From positions 1-59,618 of the forward strand of contig JAHEKY010000008.1 of the NCBI GenBank assembly GCA_024644465.1: a DNA stretch of 59,618 nt. Direction: 5' to 3'. Positions 36,582-45,964 of the stretch are shown piece by piece. This DNA is from Ilumatobacteraceae bacterium (GTDB lineage: Bacteria; Actinomycetota; Acidimicrobiia; Acidimicrobiales; Ilumatobacteraceae). The notes beneath the pieces were generated by a model. It did no database searches. It had not been told where the DNA came from and saw only the letters and a program-made list of their open reading frames with translations. Position 1 is the first letter of the stretch, and each line of letters begins with the position of its first letter. A program made the translations under genes and the position numbers.

Positions 36582-37057
36582 TACTCCACCTCTTCCTGCC
36601 GATGCGAGCCGGCTCGGAGCGAGTCGGCGTCGACGAGTTCGATCCGGTTGCCGAACGGGTCGGCGACGTGGCACCGTACGAGCCCGTCGATCTCGGCGTT
36701 CCACGTCGCCGTGAGCCCGGCCCGCTCGACGAAGTCGACCAGGTCGCGGCGGATGAGCGCCGGGTGGGCCTTGCGGGCCGGAACGAACGGAGCCTCCGGG
36801 CCGACATGGATGCGCAGCGCACCGGCCTCGAACCAGGCGCCACCACGCGCCGCCATCACGGCGGGTTTCGGGACTTCGGCCATCCCGAGCACCCCGCAGT
36901 AGAACCCGCGCGCCACCGGTTCTCCGCCGACAGGAATCGCGAGCTGGACATGGTCGATACCGACCCACGGAGGCGGCGCGTCGTCACCTGGGCCGCCTCC
37001 GGCACGAAGCCCGTCCCGCCGCTCGCCTTGGCGCCCGTCTCCGGTTGGTGTCGTCAT
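36581..37057 (-). CDS. VOC superfamily (glyoxalase/dioxygenase-like) protein
   Basis: A 158-residue vicinal-oxygen-chelate protein. A 30-residue polar tail precedes the fold. [20 protein letters not shown] begins the first beta-alpha-beta module, and [15 protein letters not shown] closes the second with the conserved Glu metal ligand. The reaction is unknown. ATG at 37057 is preceded by a perfect TATAAT on the minus strand (plus 37066-37071), 8 bases upstream. Co-transcribed and coupled with the GntR gene, divergent from aconitase. Confidence 0.87.
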   Translation of the reverse strand: MTTPTGDGRQGERRDGLRAGGGPGDDAPPPWVGIDHVQLAIPVGGEPVARGFYCGVLGMAEVPKPAVMAARGGAWFEAGALRIHVGPEAPFVPARKAHPALIRRDLVDFVERAGLTATWNAEIDGLVRCHVADPFGNRIELVDADSLRAGSHRQEEVE

Positions 37058-37060
37058 CGA

Positions 37061-37080
37061 CTTGTATTATAGTTGTCTAC
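37061..37080. promoter_or_regulatory. Bidirectional AT-rich promoter, probable regulator site, for aconitase and VOC-GntR
   Basis: An AT-rich island in GC-rich DNA. TATAGT (37068-37073) ends 7 bases before the aconitase ATG on the plus strand; TATAAT on the minus strand (plus 37066-37071) ends 8 bases before the VOC ATG. The hexamers overlap. A dyad TGTA-N11-TACA (37063-37081) spans them and could be bound by the adjacent GntR protein; that binding is inference. Confidence 0.6.
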
Positions 37081-39357
37081 ATGGCCTCCGTGAGCGCAAG
37101 CACCCCCATCGATCTCGTCGAGCGCGTCTACGCGGGTCTCCCCGGCCGAGTCGCGCTGGGACGCGAACGGCTCGGACGACCGCTCACCCTCACCGAGAAG
37201 ATCCTCGTCAACCATCTGGTCGACCCCGACGGCCAAGAGATGGAACGCGGGGCGAGCTACGCGGACTTCGACCCCGACCGGGTCGCGATGCAGGACGCGA
37301 CGGCCCAGATGGCACTCCTGCAGTTCATGACCGCCGGGTTGCCGGAGGCCGCGGTGCCGTCGACGGTCCACTGTGATCACCTCATCCAGGCCAAGGTCGG
37401 TGCCGCGATCGACCTCGGTGTCGCGATCGACACGAACGCCGAGGTGTACGACTTCCTGAAATCGGTGTCGGCGAAGTACGGCATCGGGTTCTGGGGCCCG
37501 GGCTCGGGCATCATCCACCAGGTCGTGCTCGAGAACTACGCGTTTCCCGGCGGGATGATGATCGGCACCGACAGCCACACCCCGAACGCCGGCGGACTCG
37601 GCATGGTCGCGATCGGCGTGGGGGGCGCCGACGCCGTCGACGTGATGACGGGATTCCCGTTCAACGTCAAGTGGCCGAAGGTGATCGGCGTCAGGCTGAC
37701 CGGGTCGCTGTCCGGCTGGTCGAGCCCGAAGGACGTCATCCTGGAAGTCGCGCGTCAATTGACCGTCGAAGGCGGGACCGGCGCGATCGTCGAGTACCAC
37801 GGCCCCGGCGCCGACTCGATCTCGGCGACCGGCAAGGCGACGATCTGCAACATGGGCGCCGAGATCGGTGCGACGACCTCCCACTTCCCGTACGACCAGA
37901 ACATGGCGGTGTACCTCAAGTCGACCGGTCGGGAGGCGATCGCCGACGCCGCGGACCGGGTCGTCGCCGATCTCCGTGCCGACGACGGGGCGATGTACGA
38001 CCAGCTGCTCGAGATCGACCTCGACGAACTGAAGCCGCAGATCAATGGCCCGCACTCCCCCGACCGGGCCCACCGGGTCGGAGCGGCCGGCGTCGGCGCG
38101 GCCGCCCGCGAGAACGACTGGCCGCTCGAACCGTCGGCATGTCTGATCGGTTCGTGCACGAACTCGTCGTACGAGGACATCACCCGTGTCGCGTCGATCG
38201 CCCGCCAGGCTGCCGCCCGCGGGTTGACCGCGAAGTGCGAGCTGCTGATCACGCCGGGGTCCGAGCAGGTGCGCGCCACGATCGAGCGCGACGGCCTGCT
38301 CAGCGACCTCGAAGCGATCGGTGCGACCGTGCTCGCCAACGCGTGCGGGCCGTGCATCGGCCAGTGGTCACGCCCGGAGTCGATCACCGGTCGGCCGAAC
38401 ACGATCGTCAACTCGTTCAACCGGAACTTCCCGAAGCGCAACGACGGTTCGGCGAAGACGCTGAGCTTCGTCACCTCGCCGGACACGGTGCTCGCGATCG
38501 CGCTCGCCGGCCGGCTCGACTTCGACCCCACGACCGACACGATCACGGCTCCCGACGGCAGCGAGGTCACCCTCGATGCACCGGTTGGTGAGATCCTGCC
38601 GAGCGCCGGGTTCGACCCCGGCGAGGACACCTTCACCGCACCGCCGGACGACGGTCGCGACGACATCGACGTCGTCGTGTCGCCGACGAGCGACCGGCTG
38701 CAACTGCTGACCCCGTTCGAGCCGTGGGACGGCGAGGACTACCACGACCTGCCCGTGCTGATGAAGGCCCAGGGCAAGTGCACGACCGACCACATCTCGG
38801 CCGCCGGCCCGTGGTTGAAGTACCGCGGCCACCTCGAGAACATCTCCGGCAACCTGTTCGCTGGCGCGGTCAACGCGTACACCGGCGAAGCCGGCTCGGG
38901 CAAGGACATCACCGACGGCGAGACGCGCCCGTACCCCGACATCGCGAAGAACTACCACGAGGCCGGCATCCGGTGGGTCGCGATCGGCGACCGGAACTAC
39001 GGCGAGGGCTCGTCGCGCGAGCACGCCGCGATGGAGCCCCGTTTCCGCAACGGCGTCGTCATCCTCACCCGGTCGTTCGCCCGCATCCACGAGACGAATG
39101 CGAAGAAGCAGGGCCTGCTGCCGTTGACGTTCGCCAACCCCGACACCTACGACGAGATCGATGAGGACGACCGGATCAACGTCCTCGGTCTGCCGCCGGT
39201 CCCGGGTGAGAACGTCCGCTGCCAGATCGTCAAGCCGGACGGCACGACGGTCGACTTCGAGGCGAAGCACACGTTCAGCCCCGAACAGGTCGAATGGTTC
39301 ATCGGCGGCTCCGCGCTGAACATCGTCCGCCAGAAGGTCGCCGCCGGCGACGCCTGA
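37081..39357 (+). CDS. Aconitate hydratase, mitochondrial-type
   Basis: A 758-residue 4Fe-4S aconitase that interconverts citrate and isocitrate in the TCA cycle. The cluster cysteines are Cys359 ([11 protein letters not shown]), Cys422 and Cys425 ([11 protein letters not shown]). [14 protein letters not shown] and [15 protein letters not shown] are active-site segments. At 758 residues and with [16 protein letters not shown] it matches the mitochondrial-type branch rather than the 890-residue AcnA common in actinobacteria. The ATG at 37081 is essentially at the predicted transcription start, so the mRNA should be leaderless. Confidence 0.95.
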   Translation: MASVSASTPIDLVERVYAGLPGRVALGRERLGRPLTLTEKILVNHLVDPDGQEMERGASYADFDPDRVAMQDATAQMALLQFMTAGLPEAAVPSTVHCDHLIQAKVGAAIDLGVAIDTNAEVYDFLKSVSAKYGIGFWGPGSGIIHQVVLENYAFPGGMMIGTDSHTPNAGGLGMVAIGVGGADAVDVMTGFPFNVKWPKVIGVRLTGSLSGWSSPKDVILEVARQLTVEGGTGAIVEYHGPGADSISATGKATICNMGAEIGATTSHFPYDQNMAVYLKSTGREAIADAADRVVADLRADDGAMYDQLLEIDLDELKPQINGPHSPDRAHRVGAAGVGAAARENDWPLEPSACLIGSCTNSSYEDITRVASIARQAAARGLTAKCELLITPGSEQVRATIERDGLLSDLEAIGATVLANACGPCIGQWSRPESITGRPNTIVNSFNRNFPKRNDGSAKTLSFVTSPDTVLAIALAGRLDFDPTTDTITAPDGSEVTLDAPVGEILPSAGFDPGEDTFTAPPDDGRDDIDVVVSPTSDRLQLLTPFEPWDGEDYHDLPVLMKAQGKCTTDHISAAGPWLKYRGHLENISGNLFAGAVNAYTGEAGSGKDITDGETRPYPDIAKNYHEAGIRWVAIGDRNYGEGSSREHAAMEPRFRNGVVILTRSFARIHETNAKKQGLLPLTFANPDTYDEIDEDDRINVLGLPPVPGENVRCQIVKPDGTTVDFEAKHTFSPEQVEWFIGGSALNIVRQKVAAGDA

Positions 39358-39379
39358 TCCACGACCGTTCAGGGCCGCG

Positions 39380-39847
39380 TCAGCGTTCGAGTGCCTCCTT
39401 GACGCGATCGAGCGTGACCTGCATGCCCTTGGTCATCGCCGTGCGTCGGCTCGCGAGCACGCCGTAGACGATTCGCTGCCAGCCACCGTAGGGCGGGTGA
39501 CTGAACCGCTCGGTCACCGTCGTGACGCCATCGTGTTCCTCGAACTCGTAGCGCCAGTTGGTGTGGTCCTCGGCGACGAACTCGAACAGCTCGTTCGGCT
39601 CGAACCCGACGACCTCGGACGTCGTCGACCACCGCTTGAGGGTCACCGGGCCCAGCGAGGCCACGTTGTCGCCTTCGAACCGGGCGCCCAACGCCGGACC
39701 GGTGGCTCCGTCGATCCACCGGCCACCGACACACTCCGGGCTCCACTCCCCCATGCGGGTCACATCGCTGATCGCTTCGAAGACCGTGCCGACCGGTGCG
39801 TCGATCGTCGTGCACGCCGTTCCGGTGATGGGGTACGTCTTGGTCAT
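39380..39847 (-). CDS. SRPBCC (START-like) family protein
   Basis: A 155-residue helix-grip protein of the polyketide cyclase/SRPBCC type, which binds a small hydrophobic ligand. It begins with the usual APVGTVFEAISDVTRMGEWS and continues with TVTERFSHPPYGGWQR. A precise ligand cannot be named. ATG at 39847 gives the canonical N-terminus. It lies 65 bases after the choline-dehydrogenase-like gene on the same strand, with no -10 next to its start, so it may be the last gene of that unit. Confidence 0.82.
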   Translation of the reverse strand: MTKTYPITGTACTTIDAPVGTVFEAISDVTRMGEWSPECVGGRWIDGATGPALGARFEGDNVASLGPVTLKRWSTTSEVVGFEPNELFEFVAEDHTNWRYEFEEHDGVTTVTERFSHPPYGGWQRIVYGVLASRRTAMTKGMQVTLDRVKEALER

Positions 39848-39912
39848 AGTCCCGAGTGTGTCGTAGGCCGGTCGCGACGAACGAGAGGCCTTCGTCACAT
39901 CGCGGACCCGGG

Positions 39913-41586
39913 TCAGCGCCGGCCACCGTCGGCGACATCTCCCCGGTACACCTCGGCGTGGTCCGGCGGCAGCGGCGTGTTGCCGAGGATCAGATCGGCG
40001 GCCTTCTCGGCGATCATCATCGTCGGCGCGTAGGTGTTGCCGTTGCTGACGTTCGGCATGCACCCGGCGTCGACGACGCGCAGGCCCGCGGTGCCGTGGA
40101 CGTTCATCGTGTTCGGCTCGACCACGGCCAACGCGTCGGTGCCGAGCTTCGTCGTGCACGACGGGTGCAGCGCCGTCTCGGAGTCGCGCGCCACCCAGTC
40201 CATGATCTCTTCGTCGGTCTGTACGGCCGGCCCGGGCGAGATCTCGCCTGCGTTGAACGGTTCGAACGCGGGTTGCGTCAGGATCCGCCGCGCGGTCCGC
40301 ACCGCCTCGATCCACTCGCGGCGGTCCTGCTCGGTCGACAGGTAGTTGAACTGCACGGCGGGATGACGGCGAGGGTCGGTCGAGGTGATCTTCACCGTGC
40401 CCCGCGCATCGGAGTACATCGGCCCGACGTGCACCTGGTAGCCGTGCTCGACCTTGCCGGTGGCGCCGGTGGGCGACGAGCCGTCGTAGCGGATCGCGAT
40501 CGGCAGGAAGTGGAACATCAGGTTCGGATACGACTCGTTCGGGTTGCTCTTCACGAACGCGCCCGCCTCGAAGTGGTTCGACGTGCCCGGCCCCGTGCGG
40601 AACAACCACTGCAGGCCGATCCACGGCTTCTTCCAGTGCGCGAGGTGCGGCTGGATCGACACGGGCAACTTCGACTCGTATTGGATGTACACCTCGAGGT
40701 GGTCCTGGAGGTTCTCGCCGACCCCCGGCACGTCGGCGACGACATCGATCCCGAGCGCACCCAGGTGGCCGGGATCCCCGACGCCGGAGAGCTGCAGCAA
40801 CTGCGGACTGTTGAACGCTCCCCCGCACAGGATGATGTCGTTGCCTGCGGCCGTCTCGACCGAAGTCCGGACGCCTCGGCGCCGGTACTCGACGCCGACG
40901 GCGCGGTTGCCGTCGAACAACACCCGGTTGACTTCGGCGCGCGTGATCAGATCGAGGTTCGGGCGGTCGAGAACCGGATGGAGGTACGCCCGCGCTGCGC
41001 TGAGTCGACGGCCGCGCAACACGTTCTTGTCGAACGCCGCGAAACCCTCCTGGCGGTATCCGTTCACGTCGTCGGTGCGGTTGAATCCCGCTTCGACGCC
41101 CGCGTCCAGCCAGGCCCGGAACAGCGGGTTGATCGCCGGGCCGCGCTCGAGCACGAGCGGCCCGTCGGCGCCGCGCCATTCATCCGCACCGGCCAAGCAG
41201 GTCTCCATCCGCTTGAAGTACGGCAGGCAGTGCGCCCAGTCCCAGCGATCCATCCCCGGGAGCGCGCCCCACTTGTCGTAATCCATCGGGTTGCCGCGCT
41301 GGAAGATCATGCCGTTGATGCTCGAGGATCCGCCGAGCACCTTGCCTCGGGCGTGGTACACCCGGCGCCCGTTCATGAACGGCTCCGGTTCGCTTTCGTA
41401 CTTCCAGTCGTAGAACCGGCTGCCGATCGGGAACGCGAGCGCGGCGGGCATGTGGATGAACACGTCCCACTTCCAATCGCGTCGGCCGGCCTCGATGACG
41501 AGCACGCGGTTCGACGGGTCGGCGCTCAGCCGGTTGGCGAGCGCGCAGCCCGCCGAACCGCCGCCGACGATGATGAAGTCGTACAC
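39913..41586 (-). CDS. betA: GMC family flavin oxidoreductase, choline dehydrogenase-like
   Basis: A 557-residue FAD-dependent alcohol dehydrogenase. [18 protein letters not shown] binds [23 protein letters not shown] and [17 protein letters not shown] are GMC signatures; the catalytic His sits in [10 protein letters not shown] and the second in [10 protein letters not shown]. Length and motifs match choline dehydrogenase BetA, which makes betaine aldehyde, but no betaine aldehyde dehydrogenase is next to it, so another alcohol is possible. The gene lies 24 bases after the acyl-CoA ligase and is probably co-transcribed. Confidence 0.82.
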   Translation of the reverse strand: MYDFIIVGGGSAGCALANRLSADPSNRVLVIEAGRRDWKWDVFIHMPAALAFPIGSRFYDWKYESEPEPFMNGRRVYHARGKVLGGSSSINGMIFQRGNPMDYDKWGALPGMDRWDWAHCLPYFKRMETCLAGADEWRGADGPLVLERGPAINPLFRAWLDAGVEAGFNRTDDVNGYRQEGFAAFDKNVLRGRRLSAARAYLHPVLDRPNLDLITRAEVNRVLFDGNRAVGVEYRRRGVRTSVETAAGNDIILCGGAFNSPQLLQLSGVGDPGHLGALGIDVVADVPGVGENLQDHLEVYIQYESKLPVSIQPHLAHWKKPWIGLQWLFRTGPGTSNHFEAGAFVKSNPNESYPNLMFHFLPIAIRYDGSSPTGATGKVEHGYQVHVGPMYSDARGTVKITSTDPRRHPAVQFNYLSTEQDRREWIEAVRTARRILTQPAFEPFNAGEISPGPAVQTDEEIMDWVARDSETALHPSCTTKLGTDALAVVEPNTMNVHGTAGLRVVDAGCMPNVSNGNTYAPTMMIAEKAADLILGNTPLPPDHAEVYRGDVADGGRR

Positions 41587-41610
41587 CGGGCCAGTCTGGC
41601 AGCGGCGTCG

Positions 41611-43230
41611 CTAGATCTCGCCGAACTCGCCCGCCCCCCACCGGTCGCGCAGCTTGTATTTCTGGATCTTGCCGGATCCCGTGAACGGGAACTCGTCGAC
41701 GACGAACCACTGCTTCGGCGTCTTGTGCGGCGCGAGGTGCTCACGCAGATACGCGAACAGGACGTTCTTGTCGATCGTGTGGCCCGGCGCAGGACGGAGG
41801 AACGCGCCGACGGTTTCGCCCCACTTCTCGTCGGGCAGCCCGACGACGGCGACTTCACCGACCGACTCGTGCTGGAACAGCAATTCCTCGACTTCCTTCG
41901 GATAGATGTTCTCGCCACCGCGGATGATCATGTCCTTCAGGCGCCCTTCGACGGTGCAGTAACCGCGTTCGTCCATCGCACACAGGTCGCCGGTGTGCAA
42001 CCACCCGTCGGCGTCGATCGCCTCGGCGGTCTGCTCCGGCATCTCGAAGTAGCCGTGCATCACGTGATAGCCGCGCGTGCAGAACTCGCCGGTCTGGCCA
42101 ATCGGCAGCGTCGCACCGGTTTCGGTGTCGATGATCTTGACCTCGACGTTCGGCATCGGCAGGCCGATCGTGCCCGCCTTGTCCTCGATCGTGTCGGTCG
42201 GATGCGTCATCGTGGCCACCGGCGAGCACTCGGTCTGGCCGAAGACGATCGTGAACGGTGCGCCGAGATCGGCTTCGAACCGCCGCACCAGGGCGTCCGG
42301 GACGAGCGAGCCCCCGGAGCAGATCCCCTTCAGGTGCGACAGGTCGCGGTCGGCGAAGGTCGGGTGTTCGAGCATCGCGATGAGCATCGTCGGCACGCCG
42401 ACCATCGCCTCCGCGTCGTACTCGTCCAGCAGCGAGAGCACCAGCGCCGGCTCGAACGCCTCGACGACGACGTGCGTCGACGCGCTGCCGACGCAGCCGA
42501 GCACGCCCATCACGCTGCCGGCGGTGTGAAACAACGGCATCGTGCCGACCAACACGGTGCCCGCGTCGAGGCCCATCCGATCGAAGAAGTGCGCGGCGTT
42601 GTTCGTCAGCCCCCGGTGATGCAGGTACGCGCCCTTCGGGAACCCGGTCGTCCCCGACGTGTACTGGATCATCACGGGGTCGTCCGGTGACGGTATTGGC
42701 AACTTGCCGCCGAACCCGTCGGCGGTCCGCACGAAATCGTGCCAGTCGTCGAAGCGAATGATCTCCCGGAGGTCACGGCACTGCGGCTGCACGTCGCTCG
42801 CCGTCGCGAACATCGGGTTGCCGCGGAACTCGTTGACGACGAACAACCCGGCCGCACGCGACTGCGTCAGGACGTACGTCAACTCGCTCGCGCGGAACCC
42901 CGGGTTGACGGTGACGATCACCATGCCCGCCATCGCACACCCGAATTCGAGGATCACCCACTCGGGCGAATTCGGCGCCCAGACCGCGATCCGTTCACCT
43001 TCGTCGAAGCGCGCCCGCAGCGCCCGCGCGACGACGGTTGCCTCGTCGAGCAACTCGCGGTACGTCCACTGGCGGCGGGCCGCGGGATCGGGCGCGCCGT
43101 CGATCAGCGCGATCCGGTCGGGCGCGCGTTCCGCAGCCTCCCGGAGGATGCTGCCGAGCGTCGTCTCGCGCACCGGTGGCGAACTGACGCCGGTCGCGTG
43201 TGATTCGGTCAGGAGGGCCTGCGTCGACAT
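41611..43230 (-). CDS. AMP-binding acyl-CoA ligase
   Basis: A 539-residue adenylate-forming enzyme that activates a carboxylic acid to its CoA thioester. The P-loop-like YTSGTTGFPKGA, FGQTECSPVAT, GWLHTGDLCAMDERGY, GRLKDMIIRGGENIYPKEVE and the catalytic Lys in TGSGKIQKYKLR are all present. The layout is that of medium/long-chain fatty acid-CoA ligases. ATG at 43230 follows TAATCT (43237-43242) by 6 bases. First gene of a likely unit with the GMC oxidoreductase; divergent from an enoyl-CoA hydratase, so a role in acyl-CoA degradation is plausible. Confidence 0.92.
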   Translation of the reverse strand: MSTQALLTESHATGVSSPPVRETTLGSILREAAERAPDRIALIDGAPDPAARRQWTYRELLDEATVVARALRARFDEGERIAVWAPNSPEWVILEFGCAMAGMVIVTVNPGFRASELTYVLTQSRAAGLFVVNEFRGNPMFATASDVQPQCRDLREIIRFDDWHDFVRTADGFGGKLPIPSPDDPVMIQYTSGTTGFPKGAYLHHRGLTNNAAHFFDRMGLDAGTVLVGTMPLFHTAGSVMGVLGCVGSASTHVVVEAFEPALVLSLLDEYDAEAMVGVPTMLIAMLEHPTFADRDLSHLKGICSGGSLVPDALVRRFEADLGAPFTIVFGQTECSPVATMTHPTDTIEDKAGTIGLPMPNVEVKIIDTETGATLPIGQTGEFCTRGYHVMHGYFEMPEQTAEAIDADGWLHTGDLCAMDERGYCTVEGRLKDMIIRGGENIYPKEVEELLFQHESVGEVAVVGLPDEKWGETVGAFLRPAPGHTIDKNVLFAYLREHLAPHKTPKQWFVVDEFPFTGSGKIQKYKLRDRWGAGEFGEI

Positions 43231-43280
43231 GCGCAGAGATTAGGTCCGGACGGTCCGCGCGCCCGCGCGATGCTGGCGGC

Positions 43281-44162
43281 GTGACCGAACCAGTGGTGCT
43301 CTACGACGAACGCGACTCGATCGCGATCATCACGCTCAATCGCCCGGACAAGAAGAACACGCTGACGGACGCGGTGATCCAAGGCGTCGCCGACGGCATC
43401 GATGCGGCGACGAAATCGGCCGACGTCGCCGCCGTCGTGCTCCGCGGCGCGGGTGACACGTTCACCGCCGGGTACGACCTCACCGCGGGACAGGCGCAGG
43501 GCGACGACGACAACTGGTCGACGCCGTACGGCGCGCACGGGCCCGACCCGCGCGCGGGCGCCTGGGACCCCGTCCGCGACTACCAGTTCATGAACAACAA
43601 CGTCCGGCGGTTCATGAAGGTCTGGGAGTGCCCGAAGCCGGTGATCGGCGAGATTCGCGGCTGGGCGGTCGGTGGTGCGACCGATCTCGTGCTGTGCGCC
43701 GATCTGCTGTTCATGGCCTCCGACGCCCACATCGGCTACGCGCCGAGCCGCATCTTCGGAACACCGACGACGATGCTGTGGGTCTACCGCCTCGGGCTCG
43801 AGCACGCGAAGCAGTTCCTGCTGACGGGCCGGGCGATCGACGCCCCGACCGCACACCGGATCGGATTGGTCTCGACGGTCTGCCTGCCCGAGGAACTCGC
43901 CGCCGCCGTCGAAGCGGAGGCGATCCGCTTCGGCAACATCCCTGCGAATCAACTCGCGCTCAACAAGCTCCTGATCAACCAGGCATTCGAGAACATGGGT
44001 CTCCGGACGTCGCAGATGCTCGGCACGTTCTTCGACGGGATGACCCGCCACACCGAGGAGGCCTACCGCTGGGTCGAGTCGTTCGACGAGCGCGGCTTTC
44101 GCGAGGTGATCCGCGAGCGCGACGAACCATGGCAGGACTACGGCCAACGACGGCACGATTGA
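43281..44162 (+). CDS. Enoyl-CoA hydratase family protein (crotonase fold)
   Basis: A 293-residue crotonase. IAIITLNRPDKKNTLTD, GAGDTFTAGYDLTAGQAQGD (oxyanion hole 1), IRGWAVGGATDLVLCADLLF (oxyanion hole 2) and the late ANQLALNKLLINQAF are recognisable. The insertion NWSTPYGAHGPDPRAGAWDP is a feature of a separate actinobacterial subgroup. It probably hydrates or isomerises an acyl-CoA. GTG at 43281 is chosen because the fold begins there; only a weak GATGCT lies 6 bases upstream. Confidence 0.87.
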   Translation: MTEPVVLYDERDSIAIITLNRPDKKNTLTDAVIQGVADGIDAATKSADVAAVVLRGAGDTFTAGYDLTAGQAQGDDDNWSTPYGAHGPDPRAGAWDPVRDYQFMNNNVRRFMKVWECPKPVIGEIRGWAVGGATDLVLCADLLFMASDAHIGYAPSRIFGTPTTMLWVYRLGLEHAKQFLLTGRAIDAPTAHRIGLVSTVCLPEELAAAVEAEAIRFGNIPANQLALNKLLINQAFENMGLRTSQMLGTFFDGMTRHTEEAYRWVESFDERGFREVIRERDEPWQDYGQRRHD

Positions 44163-44243
44163 CTCGCCGCAGACGAAGCTCCGTTCGCGTCGATCGGTCG
44201 CCGATGATGTTTGGCCGGCCGTGAATACGGCAACTCCCCCGCA

Positions 44244-44567
44244 ATGGATGACCCCGTCGAGATTCGCACGGCGTTCCGCGACGCCGTCAACATGAGCCCG
44301 ACTGAACTCGAGGCGTGGCTCGAGACCGACGAGTCGAAGTCGGTCGGCGACCGTGACGACGGCGAGAGCACCGGACACGCATCGGGTCGACGCATCGTCG
44401 AGATCAAGCGCAAGACGGTGGACGAACTGACCGAGAGCGATCACGACCACATGAACAAGGTCGTCGGGTACGTCAACCGGCACCTCGCCCAGCGCCCCGA
44501 CGGTGACGTCTCCGAGACCCCCTGGCGCTACTCCCTGATGAATTGGGGCCACGACCCGCTCAACTGA
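44244..44567 (+). CDS. DUF3140 family protein
   Basis: A 107-residue soluble protein of the DUF3140 family, common in actinobacteria and of unknown function. MSPTELEAWLETDESKSVG, GRRIVEIKRKTVDELTESDH, HMNKVVGYVNRHLAQRP and the C-terminal WRYSLMNWGHDP are family-typical. ATG at 44244 gives the normal N-terminus; a TTG 33 bases upstream in frame is less likely. It lies alone, 81 bases after the enoyl-CoA hydratase. Confidence 0.88.
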   Translation: MDDPVEIRTAFRDAVNMSPTELEAWLETDESKSVGDRDDGESTGHASGRRIVEIKRKTVDELTESDHDHMNKVVGYVNRHLAQRPDGDVSETPWRYSLMNWGHDPLN

Positions 44568-44641
44568 GCGGCGCTCGCCGCCGACCACGGCCGAGCGGAG
44601 CGGCCACCGAGCAGCGGCGCCATCGACCGCACTGCCGTCCG

Positions 44642-44689
44642 GGTCCGCATCGGTCCCTGGTCCGCATCGGTCCCTGGTCCGCATCGGTC
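44642..44689 (+). repeat. Tandem 17-base repeats upstream of the nitroreductase gene
   Basis: GGTCCGCATCGGTCCCT occurs twice end to end (44642-44658 and 44659-44675), followed by a third copy matching the first 14 bases (44676-44689). The array ends 5 bases before the -10 hexamer TAGGTT (44695-44700) of the nitroreductase gene, so it covers the -35 region and the DNA above it. Equal spacing suggests operator sites or a slippage tract. Confidence 0.75.
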
Positions 44690-44706
44690 ATGGTTAGGTT
44701 GCGGTG

Positions 44707-45360
44707 ATGGACCTGCGTACCGCCATCCGAACAACCGGCTCCGTGCGGACGTTCACGTCACAGCCGGTCGAGCGCGAGACGGTGGTCCAGCTCCTCGACG
44801 ACGCCCGCTTCGCTCCGTCGGGCGGCAACGGGCAGCCCTGGCGGGTCGCAGTGGTCGAGGGACCGGTGCTGCGCCGCTCGATCGCCGACCTGATGCAACC
44901 GGTGTGGGACGAATACCTGGAGATCCGAGCCGCCGGCGGTCAGCCCTACACCGTCGTCGGCTACGACGTGCCGGCCACGATCACGCCGAACAAGCCGAAC
45001 GCCTTGCTGCACGACATCGAGTCGATCCCCGTCGTCATGGTGATCGCCGCCGACCTCGGGAAGATCGCGATGATGGATGCCGAACTCGACCGCGCCCCGA
45101 TGACCGGTGGCGGCTCGATCTACCCGTTCTGCTGGAACCTGCTCCTGTCCGCGCGGGCGCACGGGTTGGGTGGCGTGATGACGACGTTCCTCAGCCGTCG
45201 CGAGCCCGAAGCCGCACCACTGCTCGGCCTCCCGCCCGACCATGCCCTCGTTGCGACGATCTTCCTCGGTTACCCCGAGCACCAGCCGACGAAGCTCAGC
45301 CGCCACCCGGTCTCGATGTTCGCGACGCTCGACCGCTTCGACGGCGAAGCGCTGCGGTGA
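44707..45360 (+). CDS. Nitroreductase family protein
   Basis: A 217-residue FMN-dependent reductase. The N-terminal TTGSVRTFTSQPVERETVVQ is the standard phosphate-binding opening, ARFAPSGGNGQPWRVAVVEG is the FMN motif, and the C-terminal LLGLPPDHALVATIFLGYP closes the fold. These enzymes reduce nitro groups, quinones or enones; the substrate is unknown. ATG at 44707 is preferred to GTG at 44704 because TAGGTT (44695-44700) ends 6 bases before it. Its stop overlaps the RDD gene start by 3 bases. Confidence 0.88.
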   Translation: MDLRTAIRTTGSVRTFTSQPVERETVVQLLDDARFAPSGGNGQPWRVAVVEGPVLRRSIADLMQPVWDEYLEIRAAGGQPYTVVGYDVPATITPNKPNALLHDIESIPVVMVIAADLGKIAMMDAELDRAPMTGGGSIYPFCWNLLLSARAHGLGGVMTTFLSRREPEAAPLLGLPPDHALVATIFLGYPEHQPTKLSRHPVSMFATLDRFDGEALR

Positions 45361-45833
45361 AGGCCACGACGAGACACCTGCCCGCGAGCCTCCTCCAGCG
45401 CGCCGGCGCCCTGCTCGTCGACGCGCTGCTCTTCGCTTGCCTCGTGCTCGTCCCGACGACGCTGATCACCTGGTGGTTCGGTCCCGAGGCGAAGACGTTC
45501 TGTCAGATCCGCAACGGCTCGGAGTCGTGCAGCGTCACGCCCGAGGCGCTGCGCTTCACCCGCTCGGTCTTCTGGCCGATCGCCTCCGTGTTCGTCCTGG
45601 TCTACAGCCGGTCGATCGCGCAGGGCGCGTCGATCGGCAAGAAGGCGACCGAGATCGTCGTCGTCGACGCCGAAACCGCTCGCCCGATCTCGTACGGTCG
45701 CGCCCTCGCGCGAACCGTGCTGTCGGTCGTCAGCGTCGCCGCGTTCGGCCTCGGCATGCTCCTGGCCCTCACGAACCCGCAGCGCCGGACGCTGCACGAC
45801 TACATCGTGCGCACCCGGGTGATCAGCCCGTGA
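45357..45833 (+). CDS. RDD family membrane protein
   Basis: A 158-residue membrane protein with three or so hydrophobic helices. RAGALLVDALLFACLVLVP at the start contains the Arg-Asp pair of the RDD family, followed by the conserved GKKATEIVVVDAET and NPQRRTLHDYIVRTRV near the end. RDD proteins are of unclear function, some linked to ion transport or stress. GTG at 45357 overlaps the nitroreductase stop (GTGA), so translation is coupled. Confidence 0.85.
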   Translation: MKATTRHLPASLLQRAGALLVDALLFACLVLVPTTLITWWFGPEAKTFCQIRNGSESCSVTPEALRFTRSVFWPIASVFVLVYSRSIAQGASIGKKATEIVVVDAETARPISYGRALARTVLSVVSVAAFGLGMLLALTNPQRRTLHDYIVRTRVISP

Positions 45834-45853
45834 CCGCACTCCGCTCCACACCA

Positions 45854-45899
45854 CTCCGGTGAGAGGTGAGAGGACCCCTCCCACCTGACTCTCACCGCA
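45854..45899. repeat. 46-base hairpin-forming direct repeat, copy 1
   Basis: This copy is identical to 45916-45961. Within it GGTGAGAG pairs with CTCTCACC (8 of 8) and the inner GTGAGAGG with CCTCCCAC (one mismatch) around an ACC loop, so it can form a long stem. It lies between the convergent RDD and trpA genes and may act as a two-way terminator or belong to a dispersed repeat family. Confidence 0.8.
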
Positions 45900-45915
45900 G
45901 CGTCGGCCCGCTTCG

Positions 45916-45961
45916 CTCCGGTGAGAGGTGAGAGGACCCCTCCCACCTGACTCTCACCGCA
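45916..45961. repeat. 46-base hairpin-forming direct repeat, copy 2
   Basis: Second perfect copy of the 45854-45899 element, separated from it by 16 bases. It ends 3 bases before the trpA stop codon, where it would be the first structure met by transcription running out of trpA. Two perfect copies this close imply recent duplication or maintained function. Confidence 0.8.
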
Positions 45962-45964
45962 AGG

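Noticed and set aside
45854-45961. Possible CRISPR array from the 46-base repeats
   Set aside because: Only two copies with a 16-base spacer, no cas genes, and each repeat folds as a hairpin between convergent genes.
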